This document shows positions 1-9,451 of a stretch of DNA of 64,000 nucleotides, one piece after another. A program made the translations under genes and the position numbers. This DNA is from Prosthecobacter vanneervenii. GTDB taxonomy: Bacteria; Verrucomicrobiota; Verrucomicrobiia; Verrucomicrobiales; Verrucomicrobiaceae. Numbering within the stretch: position 1 is the stretch's first letter; every line of letters begins with the position of its first letter. Below the pieces are notes generated by a model. The model was given only the letters and a program-made list of their open reading frames with translations, was not told the DNA's origin and ran no database searches. Location: assembly GCF_014203095.1 (NCBI RefSeq), contig NZ_JACHIG010000001.1, positions 1,054,001-1,118,000 of the forward strand. Reading direction: 5' to 3'.

Positions 1-1
1 C

Positions 2-112
2 AACTGGGCGGAGCACTGGCACCTGAAATTGAGCGGCCGTGAAGTGGAGAACACTGAGGAAGAGTCTGTGCTGTCTGCAGAAGCCCCCCAGGAAAGCTAC
101 ATTCGCGCCTGA
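2..112 (+). CDS. C-terminal end of an unidentified protein (partial)
   Basis: An open frame enters from the left edge and gives 36 residues, starting NWAEHWHLKLSGRE and ending ESYIRA, before a TGA. The tail is acidic and charged. It lies 27 bases upstream of an effector-like kinase on the same strand. Small acidic proteins directly upstream of a secreted effector are often its secretion chaperone, so a chaperone is possible. That is only inference from position; the fragment is too short to assign. Confidence 0.5.
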   Translation, partial: NWAEHWHLKLSGREVENTEEESVLSAEAPQESYIRA

Positions 113-139
113 TTTGCCCATCCTTCCAATCCTGACGCC

Positions 140-2725
140 ATGCTCACAACACTTGACCGCCTCAAAAGCTTCACCAATCAGCAAACCCACAACCAGCCAC
201 CTCCCCCGCTGACCGACAATCCTGAGACCAAAGGCCAGGGGCTGCGAAAGTACAAATCCAATTCAGAAGGGGTGGCACGTTTTCAGCAGACCAAGGTCCT
301 GAAGGCTCTTTCCTCCAAGAAGATCGCCTCCCGCGGCATCACGGTCCAAAACGTGATCAGCCGCGAGGGCATCAAGGCGATCCTGGGAAAGGTGAGCACG
401 ATGTCCACCCTAAAAGACGGTGCGCGGCGGTTGCTTTACCGGATGCGCAATTCCAATCAGACAGCCTCCTCCGAAGTGGGAGGCACCCACCGCTCACTCA
501 TCCGGCTCACAGGCGAGTACCACACGCTGTCTCAGAATCCCACACCGGGCAATCTCGAGCGCCGCAATGAACTGCTCCAAAAAATCGACTCCAGACTTAG
601 CAATCTGCAGGAAAAGACCGAAGTGCTCAATGGAGGACGCGAAAGGACCAAGGCCGTTGACCTCAAGCTTCTGAAAGCTTTCGTGCGCTACGAAACAAAC
701 CTCATTCGTCCCAAAGACCTCCCGCCGATGCAGCCGCCCCCGGATATCCCGGACGCGCCGATCCGCCCCAACCCCTCTGAAGCAAAGCCGTACACGGTGC
801 CAGTCAAGACGAAGGGACACTTTCTGGACGAGGTGCGCCAGAAGCTCGAGGTGGTCGAGCAGCCCCCCAAGGAAGAAATTCCTCTGGGAGAAATGCCCAA
901 CGCTCCACTTCTTCCTAACCCCCCCGAACTCCGTCCCTACACCGGAAACCTGGGCAGCAAGGGGAGCACTCTGAACGAGGTGATTGAAAATTTGAACCAA
1001 ACCGCCGGGATGACCCACGAGGTCAACAGCCTGGACTGGGCCAAAATGGAGTTCGACAACGTCTCCTCTGGAGATCTTGACAACCACGACGTCCGGCAGG
1101 ACGTGCCCGAGCCGCAGCCGCGGAAGACCTTTGCCGATATGAGCCTGAAAGATGTGCCCGGCTTCTCCCTGAAGTCTCAGGAATACAACAAGATTGAGGA
1201 CCAAATCTGCGAAGCCATGATGGTTAACGGCGGCAACGACGAAAATGCGCAGGTCGAGGCCGGCAAGCTGCTGGGCCAGCTGATTGGAAGACAACTCGGG
1301 CAGCATATGGCCAACATGACGGCTGGAGAGAAACGGGATTTCCTGACCTCCTTCTACACCTCTGACCGCAACTCCATCATGGGTCCGGTCATGAAAGAAA
1401 TCGGGCTGCGCTTCCCAAGATTTTCACAATACTTCCGCCACTTCGACACCTCAATGGACCAATGCAAGACAGTTCTCACGGCCGCATATGCGGAGATGCA
1501 TCAATTCCTTCCGGACAGGTGCAGCGAGAGCGGCGAGGAGATCACCCTCAATGGCGTGAACTACCGCCTGGTAAGCGGGCTGGATGAGGGGGGACACGGG
1601 GCGGTTTCCATTTATCAAGAGGTGACGGATCTGCCGAATCCAGAGCGCATCGTGGTCAAGCGCTCGCTCTACGAGCACTCCGGCAATGCAAGCACGAGGC
1701 TCAAGGGCTTCCAGCAGCAGGTGAAAGAGTCGCGCATGCATGCCAGCCTGGGTGACAACAACTCCGTGACCGCTTTCCGCGGCGTGGTCCAGACGCCCGG
1801 GGGCGGCATCCTCCTGGCCATGAATCTTGCCCCGCATGGAGATGTGGGCGGAATGATGAGCAAGCTCAACGACGCGGAGAAGAGCGGGCTTATTTCCCAT
1901 GAGGCGGCCAATGCGGTACGCATCACACTGCTGAAGGACATGGTGGAAGGGTTGAAGCAGCTCCAGGAAAATCTCGGCACCATCCATCTGGATCTGAAAA
2001 TGCAGAACTTCTTCATTGAGGGGGATGGCAAAGCGCGAATGGGAGACTTCGGACTCATGGAAAACGGGCTCAGCACCTCGGTGACGAACCTCAAGATCGA
2101 CGCCGAGTACAACAAGGCCCCTGAGCTGATGAAGGGACAGGAAGTCCAATCCATGAGGAGCAATGCAATTCTCGACATGAAAAATAACTATGCGGAAAAT
2201 GAACAGTCCAAGCTGAACGCGCAGAGCCGCAAGGAAGACGCGGAGTATTCTATCCAGATTGATACGAAGGCGGATGTCTTCGCCCTGGGCACGGCTGCCT
2301 ACGAAATGTTTACCGGCAGAAAATTCATTGAAGACCTTACCGGCGACGGCTGGGACAAAGCCTTCGACGCACTAAACGACTTCGGCCAGAATCCCACACG
2401 CACGGTAACGACCCTGGGCATGGAAAGAATGCCCGAAGAGATCGATGTGCTCAATACCGTCACCAACAAGATGGAGAAAGTGAATGATCCAAATGACTCC
2501 CCGCGCCGTGTGGGCCTGGGGGTGACTGTGATGGACCGGGTTCTCAATGCCATGCTGCATCCCGACAAAGACCAGCGGCCAAGCATGCGGGATCTGCTGA
2601 ATTTCAGCGTGTTCAACCAGCCCGGCATTGAAACAAATCATGTGCGGAATTTGATCAAGCTCCTTGGCACGCCTGGGACTTCCCCTGAACAATTGAAGGT
2701 GGCGTCCCGGAATGTGGGCTTCTAA
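140..2725 (+). CDS. Protein kinase-like protein with a long N-terminal region, effector-like
   Basis: This 861-residue protein has a eukaryotic-type kinase fold in its C-terminal half, about residues 470-850. Visible motifs are a glycine-rich start (GLDEGGHGAVS), the lysine of VVKR, a catalytic loop HLDLKMQN with D618, D636-F-G, and the helix DVFALGTAAYEMFTG. The usual HRD arginine is leucine, so it is a non-RD kinase. The first 470 residues match no domain I know. They hold a low-complexity N-terminus and two imperfect proline-rich repeats (about 202-241 and 250-287, sharing PNAP/PDAP..PNP....PYT). There is no signal peptide and no membrane segment. The N-terminal organisation recalls type III secreted kinases, and such systems are reported in Verrucomicrobium, but no secretion genes lie in the window. 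The ATG has no clear Shine-Dalgarno. Confidence 0.75.
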   Translation: MLTTLDRLKSFTNQQTHNQPPPPLTDNPETKGQGLRKYKSNSEGVARFQQTKVLKALSSKKIASRGITVQNVISREGIKAILGKVSTMSTLKDGARRLLYRMRNSNQTASSEVGGTHRSLIRLTGEYHTLSQNPTPGNLERRNELLQKIDSRLSNLQEKTEVLNGGRERTKAVDLKLLKAFVRYETNLIRPKDLPPMQPPPDIPDAPIRPNPSEAKPYTVPVKTKGHFLDEVRQKLEVVEQPPKEEIPLGEMPNAPLLPNPPELRPYTGNLGSKGSTLNEVIENLNQTAGMTHEVNSLDWAKMEFDNVSSGDLDNHDVRQDVPEPQPRKTFADMSLKDVPGFSLKSQEYNKIEDQICEAMMVNGGNDENAQVEAGKLLGQLIGRQLGQHMANMTAGEKRDFLTSFYTSDRNSIMGPVMKEIGLRFPRFSQYFRHFDTSMDQCKTVLTAAYAEMHQFLPDRCSESGEEITLNGVNYRLVSGLDEGGHGAVSIYQEVTDLPNPERIVVKRSLYEHSGNASTRLKGFQQQVKESRMHASLGDNNSVTAFRGVVQTPGGGILLAMNLAPHGDVGGMMSKLNDAEKSGLISHEAANAVRITLLKDMVEGLKQLQENLGTIHLDLKMQNFFIEGDGKARMGDFGLMENGLSTSVTNLKIDAEYNKAPELMKGQEVQSMRSNAILDMKNNYAENEQSKLNAQSRKEDAEYSIQIDTKADVFALGTAAYEMFTGRKFIEDLTGDGWDKAFDALNDFGQNPTRTVTTLGMERMPEEIDVLNTVTNKMEKVNDPNDSPRRVGLGVTVMDRVLNAMLHPDKDQRPSMRDLLNFSVFNQPGIETNHVRNLIKLLGTPGTSPEQLKVASRNVGF

Positions 2726-2786
2726 GGCCCCAGCCGCACTCTCGTTCACTGGCTGCGCTGCCTGACCATCGCCCCCTGGTTTCTAC

Positions 2787-3101
2787 ATGCCCAATTCCCG
2801 TCAGGCGTTTCTCATGCCGGCCGCCCTCGCCCTGGTGCTGGGGGCGGGCACGTGGTGGCTGTGGCCTGCGGACTCTGATCTTTGGCGGAAGGTCATCGCT
2901 GTGTTCTTGAGCACCGCACTGGCCTTTCAGGTGGCAGTGGCACTGCGTGCCACTGGTCGGGCCGCCGTGCAGGCATGGCTGGAATGCGGCGCCTTTTTGC
3001 TGGTGCAGGGAGCATTCCTGCATCTGCCCTCCGCCCTCGGCTGGCTGCTCCTGCTCACCGGCTGGTGCTGGCGCTTTCTGGTGCGGAACCTTTGGAAATG
3101 A
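2787..3101 (+). CDS. Small membrane protein of unknown function
   Basis: A 104-residue protein made mostly of three hydrophobic stretches (around residues 9-27, 35-55 and 66-92) joined by short charged loops, so probably a three-helix inner-membrane protein. I do not recognise a family. Its TGA overlaps the ATG of the following TPR-glycosyltransferase gene in an ATGA junction. The two are therefore probably co-translated, and this protein may be a membrane partner of that enzyme. Confidence 0.6.
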   Translation: MPNSRQAFLMPAALALVLGAGTWWLWPADSDLWRKVIAVFLSTALAFQVAVALRATGRAAVQAWLECGAFLLVQGAFLHLPSALGWLLLLTGWCWRFLVRNLWK

Positions 3102-4768
3102 GCCGCCCCTGCATTGAACAAGCGCTGGCACTCCACCGCGCAGGGCGGCTGGAGGAAGCATGGCCTCTCTATGAAGAAATTTTAAGCCTGGATGCAGACG
3201 ATGCCGCTGCTCTGCACTGGCTGGGTACGCTGCACCTGCAGTCGGGCCGTCTCTCGCTGGCACTGGATTTTCTGGACCGCTCAGTCCGCGCCTGTCCGGA
3301 TCATGCAGAGGCGCACAGCAACCGTGGCAACACCCTGCGCTGCCTGCAGCGGCTGGAAGAAGCAGTGGCTGCCTTTGACCGCGCCATCTCCCTTCGACCC
3401 GCCTATGCCGAGGCATGGAACAACCGCGGCATCGCCCTGCGGGACATGGGCAGGCTGGTGGATGCGGCGGAGAGTTTTGCACAAGCCGTCGCGATCAAGC
3501 CGGAGTATGCCAACGCTCTTAAAAATCGGGGCGTGGTGCTGCGTGGCATGGGGCGCTTTGCCGAAGCGCTCAAGTGCCAGGACCAGGTGCTTCTGCTCCA
3601 GCCGCAGGATGCAGCGGCGCTGAACTTCCGTGGCAATGCGCTGCATGACATGCGCCTGATGGAGGATGCCGTGGCGAGCTATGACCGGGCTGTCGCACTG
3701 AGGCCAGACTATGCGGAGGCTTGGTACAACCGCAGCATCTCCCTGCGTGAGCTGAAATGCATCGACGATGCCATTGAAAGCTGCGACCGCGCCATCGCCC
3801 TGCAGCCGGAGCATGCAGATGCTCAATGGAACAAAGCAGAGCTGCTGATCCTGAGCGGCGACTATATGCAAGGCTGGCCGTTGTTTGAGTGGCGGTGGCG
3901 ATCCATGCGTTATTCCCAAGCGGCGCGCGATTTTGACACACGCATCTGGCTGGGGGCGGAGGGCATCGCAGGCAAAACGGTGCTCATCAACCCGGACGGC
4001 GGATTTGGGGACACGCTGCATTTCTGCCGCTACGCGCCGCTGCTGGCGGAGCGCGGCGCGCGTGTGATCCTGGAGGTGCAGCCCGGGCTGGTGACACTGC
4101 TGCGTGAAAGCTTTTCTGCGCTGGAAATCATCGCCAACGGCCAACCACTGCCTGCCTTTGACTGCTACTGCCCCATGATGAGCCTGCCTGCGGCCATGGC
4201 GACACCTCTGCATGAGGTCCCGGCCAGCCTTCCCTATTTGCAGATCCCGCCCGCACACCGTGCACGCTGGGCTGGATTGCTGGGGCATTCACGACGCCAA
4301 CGGATCGGGCTGGTATGGTCTGGCAGTCCGGAGCATTCGAATGATGCACAGCGCAGCATGGCAGCAACACTGCTGGAACCACTGCTGACTCTGGACGCGG
4401 AGTTCCACTGCCTGCAAAAGGTGATCCGCGACGCGGACCGTGCAGCGCTTTCAGCAGGCCGCATCAAGACGTGGGAAACAGAGCTGAAAGACTTTGCGGA
4501 CACTGCGGCGCTGACTGCGGAGATGGATCTTGTCATCAGTGTGGACACCTCGGTGGCGCATCTGGCGGGTGCATTGGGAAAGCCCGTCTGGGTGATGCTG
4601 CCTTTCGTGCCAGACATGCGCTGGCTGGCCGAGGGATCTCATTCGTACTGGTACCCCTCAAAGATGCGGCTGTTCCGGCAGGATGCCTCAAGACAATGGC
4701 CTCAGGTGGTGGCACACGTGTTGGAGGAACTGCGACAACACTTCAACGAGCCTGCCTCTGGAGATTAA
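3098..4768 (+). CDS. TPR protein with C-terminal glycosyltransferase-like domain
   Basis: A 556-residue protein beginning MSRPCIEQALALHRAG. The open frame extends 72 codons further upstream, but that part lies inside the preceding membrane-protein gene, and the ATGA overlap supports the start used here. Residues 1 to about 250 form seven or eight tetratricopeptide repeats (for example HSNRGNTLRCLQRLEEAVAA). Residues about 255-556 carry the GT-B features of TPR-linked family 9/41-like transferases: a glycine-rich loop PDGGFGDTLHFCRYA, the block IGLVWSGSPEH, and the nucleotide-sugar region DLVISVDTSVAHLAGALGKP. This architecture usually glycosylates proteins or envelope polymers in the cytoplasm; the acceptor cannot be told. 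Confidence 0.82.
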   Translation: MSRPCIEQALALHRAGRLEEAWPLYEEILSLDADDAAALHWLGTLHLQSGRLSLALDFLDRSVRACPDHAEAHSNRGNTLRCLQRLEEAVAAFDRAISLRPAYAEAWNNRGIALRDMGRLVDAAESFAQAVAIKPEYANALKNRGVVLRGMGRFAEALKCQDQVLLLQPQDAAALNFRGNALHDMRLMEDAVASYDRAVALRPDYAEAWYNRSISLRELKCIDDAIESCDRAIALQPEHADAQWNKAELLILSGDYMQGWPLFEWRWRSMRYSQAARDFDTRIWLGAEGIAGKTVLINPDGGFGDTLHFCRYAPLLAERGARVILEVQPGLVTLLRESFSALEIIANGQPLPAFDCYCPMMSLPAAMATPLHEVPASLPYLQIPPAHRARWAGLLGHSRRQRIGLVWSGSPEHSNDAQRSMAATLLEPLLTLDAEFHCLQKVIRDADRAALSAGRIKTWETELKDFADTAALTAEMDLVISVDTSVAHLAGALGKPVWVMLPFVPDMRWLAEGSHSYWYPSKMRLFRQDASRQWPQVVAHVLEELRQHFNEPASGD

Positions 4769-4858
4769 AGCCGCTCTTCTCTGGAGCCGTAATCCTTGTC
4801 ATTTTTCAGGTTATGTTTTATCCAGAGGCTTTCCGCCTTCCAGACGCCGACGTGCCTC

Positions 4859-7800
4859 ATGCCTGAACAGCCCCCTGCCCCACCTCCTGAAGCCGCCGCT
4901 TCCTGCTGCGCGGTTTGCGGTGCACGTGTGAGGCCGAGTGCCCCCTGCTCCCAGTGCCTGATGCGGCTGGCCACGGCCTGCGATGAAAGCGTGCTGCTGG
5001 ATGCGCTGCAGGGGCGGCGCTTTGGAGATTATGAGCTCCTGGCGGAGATCGCCCGCGGTGGCATGGGCGTGGTCTTTCGCGCACGCCAGATCAGCCTGGA
5101 GCGGGAGGTTGCGCTCAAGATGATCATCGCAGGCGAACTCGCAGGCGAGGAGGCCCTGCGGATGTTCCGGGTGGAAGCACGCGCTGCTGCCAATCTTCAC
5201 CACCCCAACATCGTGCCCGTGTATGAGATCGGCGAGCATGAGATGCAGAACTACTTCACCATGCGGTATGTGCCCGGAGGGCAGACGATTGCCGAGTGGG
5301 CGGAGCCTCATCGCGAAAAGTTCCATGAGATCGCGGCGGCCATGGCCAAGGTGGCCCGTGCCGTGGCCCACGCGCATGAGCGCGGCATCCTCCACCGGGA
5401 TCTGAAGCCTTCGAACATCCTGTGGGATCCGTCAGGCGAGCCGCAAGTCACGGATTTCGGCCTGGCCAAGCTGCTGGACGACACCGGAGGCAAGGCCACC
5501 AGCACCGGCATGCTGCTGGGCAGCCCCTGCTACATGGCTCCGGAACAAGTCGGGGGGCAGGTGGACAAAATCACGACCGCGACGGACGTCTATGGTCTGG
5601 GTGCCATCTTATATGAGTTGCTCTCAGGGCATCCGCCCTTCACCGGCAAGTCGGTGCTCGACATCGCGCGGCAGATTCATGAAAACTCGCCGAAAAACCT
5701 CACGGCAGTGCCTCTGGATTTGCGTACGGTTTGTGTGAAATGCCTGGCCAAAAAACCAGCGGACCGCTATGCCACAGCGCAGGCACTGGCGGAAGACTTG
5801 GAGCGTTTTGTGAAGGGAGAGCCCGTGACGGCCGTGCCGCTGCGGCGGGCAGAGCGGGTGTGGCGCTGGGCCCAGCGCAAGCCTGCACTCGCCCTGCTGG
5901 CGGCACTCTGCAGTGTCTCCATCATTGCAGGAAGCACCGGCATCCTCTGGCAGTGGCGCGCAGCCACCCGCGCCAACAAGGCGCAGGCCGCCGCCCTCGA
6001 ACGCATGCACTGGCAGGACATCGACGAATGGGTGGACCGAGGGGAGCACGCCCGTGCCCTGGCCTATCTGGCCTCCTTGATTCGAGCCAACCCTGAGCAC
6101 TGGCAGGCAGTGATGTATGCCATGTCCATCGTCGATCAGCATGACTTCCCCGTCTTGCAGGGTCCCGTCATCCGCCCTGCCGTGAAGCTCATCACCCCGG
6201 CCTGCATGTCTCTTGATGGCCTGTCAATCCTGACAGCCGGAGAAGACCGCGCTGTACGCCTTTGGGATGTGGCCACTGGCAGACAGACAGCAGAATGGAC
6301 ACTTGACAGCACGGTCACAGCCATCGGCATGACCGCCGTCCTGAATGGAATTTTCATCGCCACGGAGGACGGTGCCCTGGCTCTTCACAGCTCGCGAGGC
6401 CAGCCGCTGAGACTCCGCCGGAAATACACCACGCCCATCCTCGAAATGGGAGTCTCCACGGATCAGTCGCATCTCATCGCCCGGAGTGCTGAGGGGATCG
6501 AAACATGGACCATCGCCGCCATTGTGCAGCCCCCCTGGAGCATCGCCCTGCCAGATGGCATCAAAGGCGCCAGCCTCTCTGCAGACGGATCTCGTCTTCT
6601 GGTATGGAATACCAGACAGGCTGCCGTGTGGGACACATCGAGCAGGCAGGCCGTGCTGCATCTGCATGCTGGCATCTCCTTCCGCAGCGGCGTCCTCGCA
6701 GCCGGCGGGGCCAGGGTGGCATTTCTCGATGGCGGCTTCCTTGCAAAGATCTGGGATGTCGCCAGCGGCAAGCTGGTGCAAACCGTCGAGAGCCAGCTCG
6801 CCAAGTCCAAATTCCTCAGCCTGGACCGCGCAGGCAGCCGGCTCACCGTGGCCGGAAACGCCAATCACCTGACCGTTTATGATGTGGAGTCAGGCCTGAC
6901 AGTCTCCCCTTTGATGAGCCACCATTATGCCATCAGCAGCCTCCAGGCCAGCCCTGACGGCTCCTGCACGGTGAGCTATGGCAATGATGACGCCATTCAT
7001 GTGTGGGACGCACGGACCGGGGCCTCATTCATGACCTCGATTTCCTTCGGCTTGCCGAGAAAGCAAACTCATGTTCAGCCATCTCTGGATGGAAGCAGCG
7101 TACTCGTGCACCATCGTCTCGAAGGTCAGTTTGACGAATCGATCACAGTCTGGAAAGGCAACTCCCAGCTACCGCCCAAAAGGCATCACGTCCCGGGACA
7201 GCGCGATTTCAACAGTGGCAGGATCAGCCCGGATGGACGACTGGGCTGCCTTGGGCTGAATCCAGAAAACCGTGCCTATGTCTATGAACTCGCCACTGGC
7301 CGGGTCATTCTGGACAAGCCCCTCATGGGCGACGTCTATGGAATACACTTTTCACCCGACCACAAAAAGTGCTATGGAGTCACCGCCAATGGTGCCGTGT
7401 ATGGCTGGGATCTCGAAACCGGCCATGCACTCTGGCAGCCGAACCAGCAGCCGGGCATGATCAGGCCCTCCGCCATCTCTCCAGATGGCGCGCGCTTGAT
7501 AGCCGGCCACAATGACGGACACATCCGCGTGTATGACACCTCCACAGGTGCCTTGGTGCTGACGCTGGCCCATCCCGGAGAGGTCAAGGTGCTGCGCTTT
7601 GCCCCGGACAAATCCGGGCGTTTCATGTCAGGATCCACCGACGGCATCGCTCACGTGTGGGAGCTGGCTACTGGGCGCAAACTGCAGACCTTCACCGGCC
7701 ATACCCACACCATCATCGCTGGAGACTGGAGTCCGGACAGCCGTTTTATTACCACCGCTTCCTATGACAGCACCGCCCGTGTCTGGGACGTGAGCACCGG

Positions 7801-8395
7801 GCAGATGACAGGCACGCCCATGCCCCACTTTGCCTGGCTCTCTCATCTCGAATTCAGCCCGGACGGACGGCGTGTCGTGACGGCCTGCCGCGATGGTACC
7901 GCACGGCTGTGGAATGCCCGTACTGGACAGCCCCTGAGTCCGCAGCTTCAGCAAGGCTACACCTGTGAAACCGTGCGCTTCACCGCAGACGGCGCCACTT
8001 TTCTAGTTCGTGATCACGAAGGGTTCCGCTTCTGGGACACCGAAAACGCCATCCCTGTGAGCATTCACTACCCGGAGCCTGTCTCAGGTGGCCTGGGCAT
8101 GGACAGCGAAAACTGGCGAGCCATCATGACCCCCGACGGCACCCACGTCTTCCTGGGGTATTCCATCAATGACGGAGCCTTGTGGCAGGTCAATCACCCT
8201 CGTGGCAAAGCCCCCCCCTGGTTTGCGGACCTGCTGGAAACCCTGTGCCTGAACACTCTCGATGAGAGCAAACCCGGCGGAATCCTGCTTGGAGAGCATG
8301 TGCTGAAACTGCGCCAATTACTCCTGCAAAGCGCCCCGGCTGATTTTCACGCCAATTGGGCCAAACAAGTCCTGGGAATGAAGACAACGAAATAA
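4859..8395 (+). CDS. Membrane Ser/Thr protein kinase with WD40-repeat sensor domain
   Basis: The start at MPEQPPAPP (4859) is preferred over an upstream ATG at 4796 because it gives a typical proline-rich leader; the protein is then 1178 residues. Residues about 19-37 hold two paired cysteine motifs (CCAVC, CSQC), probably a small zinc ribbon. A full Hanks kinase follows from about residue 55, with the loop GGMGVVF, ALKM lysine, H179-R-D181-LKPSN, DFGLAKL and a PEQ activation segment. One membrane helix lies near residues 342-365. The remaining 800 residues are WD40-type repeats (VRLWDVATG, ARVWDVSTG, ARLWNARTG). Kinases of this layout are numerous in Planctomycetes and Verrucomicrobia. They probably sense something outside through the propeller, but the signal is unknown. 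Confidence 0.9.
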   Translation: MPEQPPAPPPEAAASCCAVCGARVRPSAPCSQCLMRLATACDESVLLDALQGRRFGDYELLAEIARGGMGVVFRARQISLEREVALKMIIAGELAGEEALRMFRVEARAAANLHHPNIVPVYEIGEHEMQNYFTMRYVPGGQTIAEWAEPHREKFHEIAAAMAKVARAVAHAHERGILHRDLKPSNILWDPSGEPQVTDFGLAKLLDDTGGKATSTGMLLGSPCYMAPEQVGGQVDKITTATDVYGLGAILYELLSGHPPFTGKSVLDIARQIHENSPKNLTAVPLDLRTVCVKCLAKKPADRYATAQALAEDLERFVKGEPVTAVPLRRAERVWRWAQRKPALALLAALCSVSIIAGSTGILWQWRAATRANKAQAAALERMHWQDIDEWVDRGEHARALAYLASLIRANPEHWQAVMYAMSIVDQHDFPVLQGPVIRPAVKLITPACMSLDGLSILTAGEDRAVRLWDVATGRQTAEWTLDSTVTAIGMTAVLNGIFIATEDGALALHSSRGQPLRLRRKYTTPILEMGVSTDQSHLIARSAEGIETWTIAAIVQPPWSIALPDGIKGASLSADGSRLLVWNTRQAAVWDTSSRQAVLHLHAGISFRSGVLAAGGARVAFLDGGFLAKIWDVASGKLVQTVESQLAKSKFLSLDRAGSRLTVAGNANHLTVYDVESGLTVSPLMSHHYAISSLQASPDGSCTVSYGNDDAIHVWDARTGASFMTSISFGLPRKQTHVQPSLDGSSVLVHHRLEGQFDESITVWKGNSQLPPKRHHVPGQRDFNSGRISPDGRLGCLGLNPENRAYVYELATGRVILDKPLMGDVYGIHFSPDHKKCYGVTANGAVYGWDLETGHALWQPNQQPGMIRPSAISPDGARLIAGHNDGHIRVYDTSTGALVLTLAHPGEVKVLRFAPDKSGRFMSGSTDGIAHVWELATGRKLQTFTGHTHTIIAGDWSPDSRFITTASYDSTARVWDVSTGQMTGTPMPHFAWLSHLEFSPDGRRVVTACRDGTARLWNARTGQPLSPQLQQGYTCETVRFTADGATFLVRDHEGFRFWDTENAIPVSIHYPEPVSGGLGMDSENWRAIMTPDGTHVFLGYSINDGALWQVNHPRGKAPPWFADLLETLCLNTLDESKPGGILLGEHVLKLRQLLLQSAPADFHANWAKQVLGMKTTK

Positions 8396-8721
8396 AATGC
8401 CATCTCATCTTGGTAATCCTGAAAGATGGCCCCTTCCATTCGCCCTTGCACCAGGCTCAGTGCGCGATTGAGCACAGCCATTCTGCGCTGTGGCATGGAC
8501 TGTGTGGGAGGTTTCCCGGCAGCGACGAATCAGCTTGCTGGAATGCTGCATTACAGCATAATTTAAGTCGTCTGATAAATATCGGTAAAGGCTCTCACCA
8601 ACTTTCTCAAACGATTGCTTCTGCGCATGGGCGTTTCTCCCATCTTCTCACACGCTGTAGCATCCAAGGGAAATTTGACGATTGCCAAAAGTTATCACAA
8701 TTCATTGAATTATAACACTTT
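8396..8721. other. Intergenic region without a gene
   Basis: About 326 bases between the WD40 kinase and the tRNA. I see no convincing gene. The second half is noticeably more AT-rich than the surroundings. A -10-like TATAAC at 8711-8716 sits just ahead of the tRNA without a good -35 at normal spacing. Confidence 0.5.
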
Positions 8722-8797
8722 GGGGCTATAGCTCAGTTGGTAGAGCGTCTCGTTCGCAATGAGAAGGTCAGGGGTTCGAATCCCCTTAGCTCCACCA
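8722..8797 (+). tRNA. tRNA-Ala (anticodon CGC), CCA encoded
   Basis: A complete 76-base cloverleaf. The acceptor arm GGGGCTA pairs with TAGCTCC (one G-T pair), the D arm is GCTC/GAGC, and the anticodon stem is TCTCG/TGAGA with loop TTCGCAA. The T arm is GGGG-TTCGAAT-CCCC type, the discriminator is A, and CCA is encoded at 8795-8797. The anticodon CGC reads GCG alanine codons. Confidence 0.95.
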
Positions 8798-9125
8798 GCC
8801 TTATCAGGGGCTGGATAGAAGTCCGATGGCTGAGGGGACATGCCGCGTGACACCCGCTGCACGATGGATGTGCGAGCTGAGCGAGGTATTCACACAGCCA
8901 AATAGCAAGCTGGGCCGGCTGCCGGCTGCGGCTACAATACAGCCTGCAGCGCCATTCTTCGTCGTCAATCTTGAGCAGCCCTGCTAGCACTCACATAGAC
9001 TGCGCTTTTTTCTCCTCAGTCTCAAAACAACACCGCACGAGGCACGGAGCATCGTGGCACCGCGCGTCAGCATCTGCTGACTTCCACTGGACATGACCTG
9101 GAGGCCATGTCATCACGTGACCGAG
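8798..9125. other. Intergenic region without a gene
   Basis: About 328 bases between the tRNA and the ribbon-helix-helix gene. I see nothing that supports a gene. A short minus-strand frame across the tRNA is an artefact, listed among the rejected items. Confidence 0.5.
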
Positions 9126-9293
9126 TTACTTCTTGCGTGGAGCTTTCTTGTCTTCGCGGGCCTGGTCGGCTTCGACTTGCTTGGCCACGGCGCGCTCCAC
9201 GTAGTTGGCAAAGCTGCGACCGTCGAGGGCGGCGTACTTCTTGGCCAGCTTGGCAATGCGGGGATCGATGGTGATGCTGGTATTGATTTTCAT
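9126..9293 (-). CDS. Ribbon-helix-helix DNA-binding protein (orphan antitoxin-like)
   Basis: A 55-residue protein beginning MKINTSITIDPRIAKLAKKY. The frame can be extended upstream to 9467, but that part has no family character, and the MKINTSITID start gives the usual ribbon-helix-helix layout: an N-terminal beta strand, then helices around LAKKYAALDG and SFANYVERAVAKQ. The C-terminus is a short basic tail. Proteins of this size act as dimeric repressors and are often the antitoxin of a toxin pair. No toxin gene lies beside it, so a solitary regulator is equally possible. Confidence 0.7.
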   Translation of the reverse strand: MKINTSITIDPRIAKLAKKYAALDGRSFANYVERAVAKQVEADQAREDKKAPRKK

Positions 9294-9451
9294 AGTGTGG
9301 CAGCGTGTGGTATGTCTGCGCAGGATGCAATGGCTAATTTTGGAACGCCCAAGAGGCTCAGCGCCAAGGGAAAAGGGCGCTAAAGAGCAGCCTGCCCCAT
9401 CTGCAATGACAGCAGCAACCACGTCTTCGCATAACAACCTGAACTCAATTC

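Noticed and set aside
8733..8990. Minus-strand frame with the phrase RGFEPLTF
   Set aside because: It lies antisense across the tRNA-Ala gene; this phrase is a familiar artefact of translating the tRNA T arm backwards.
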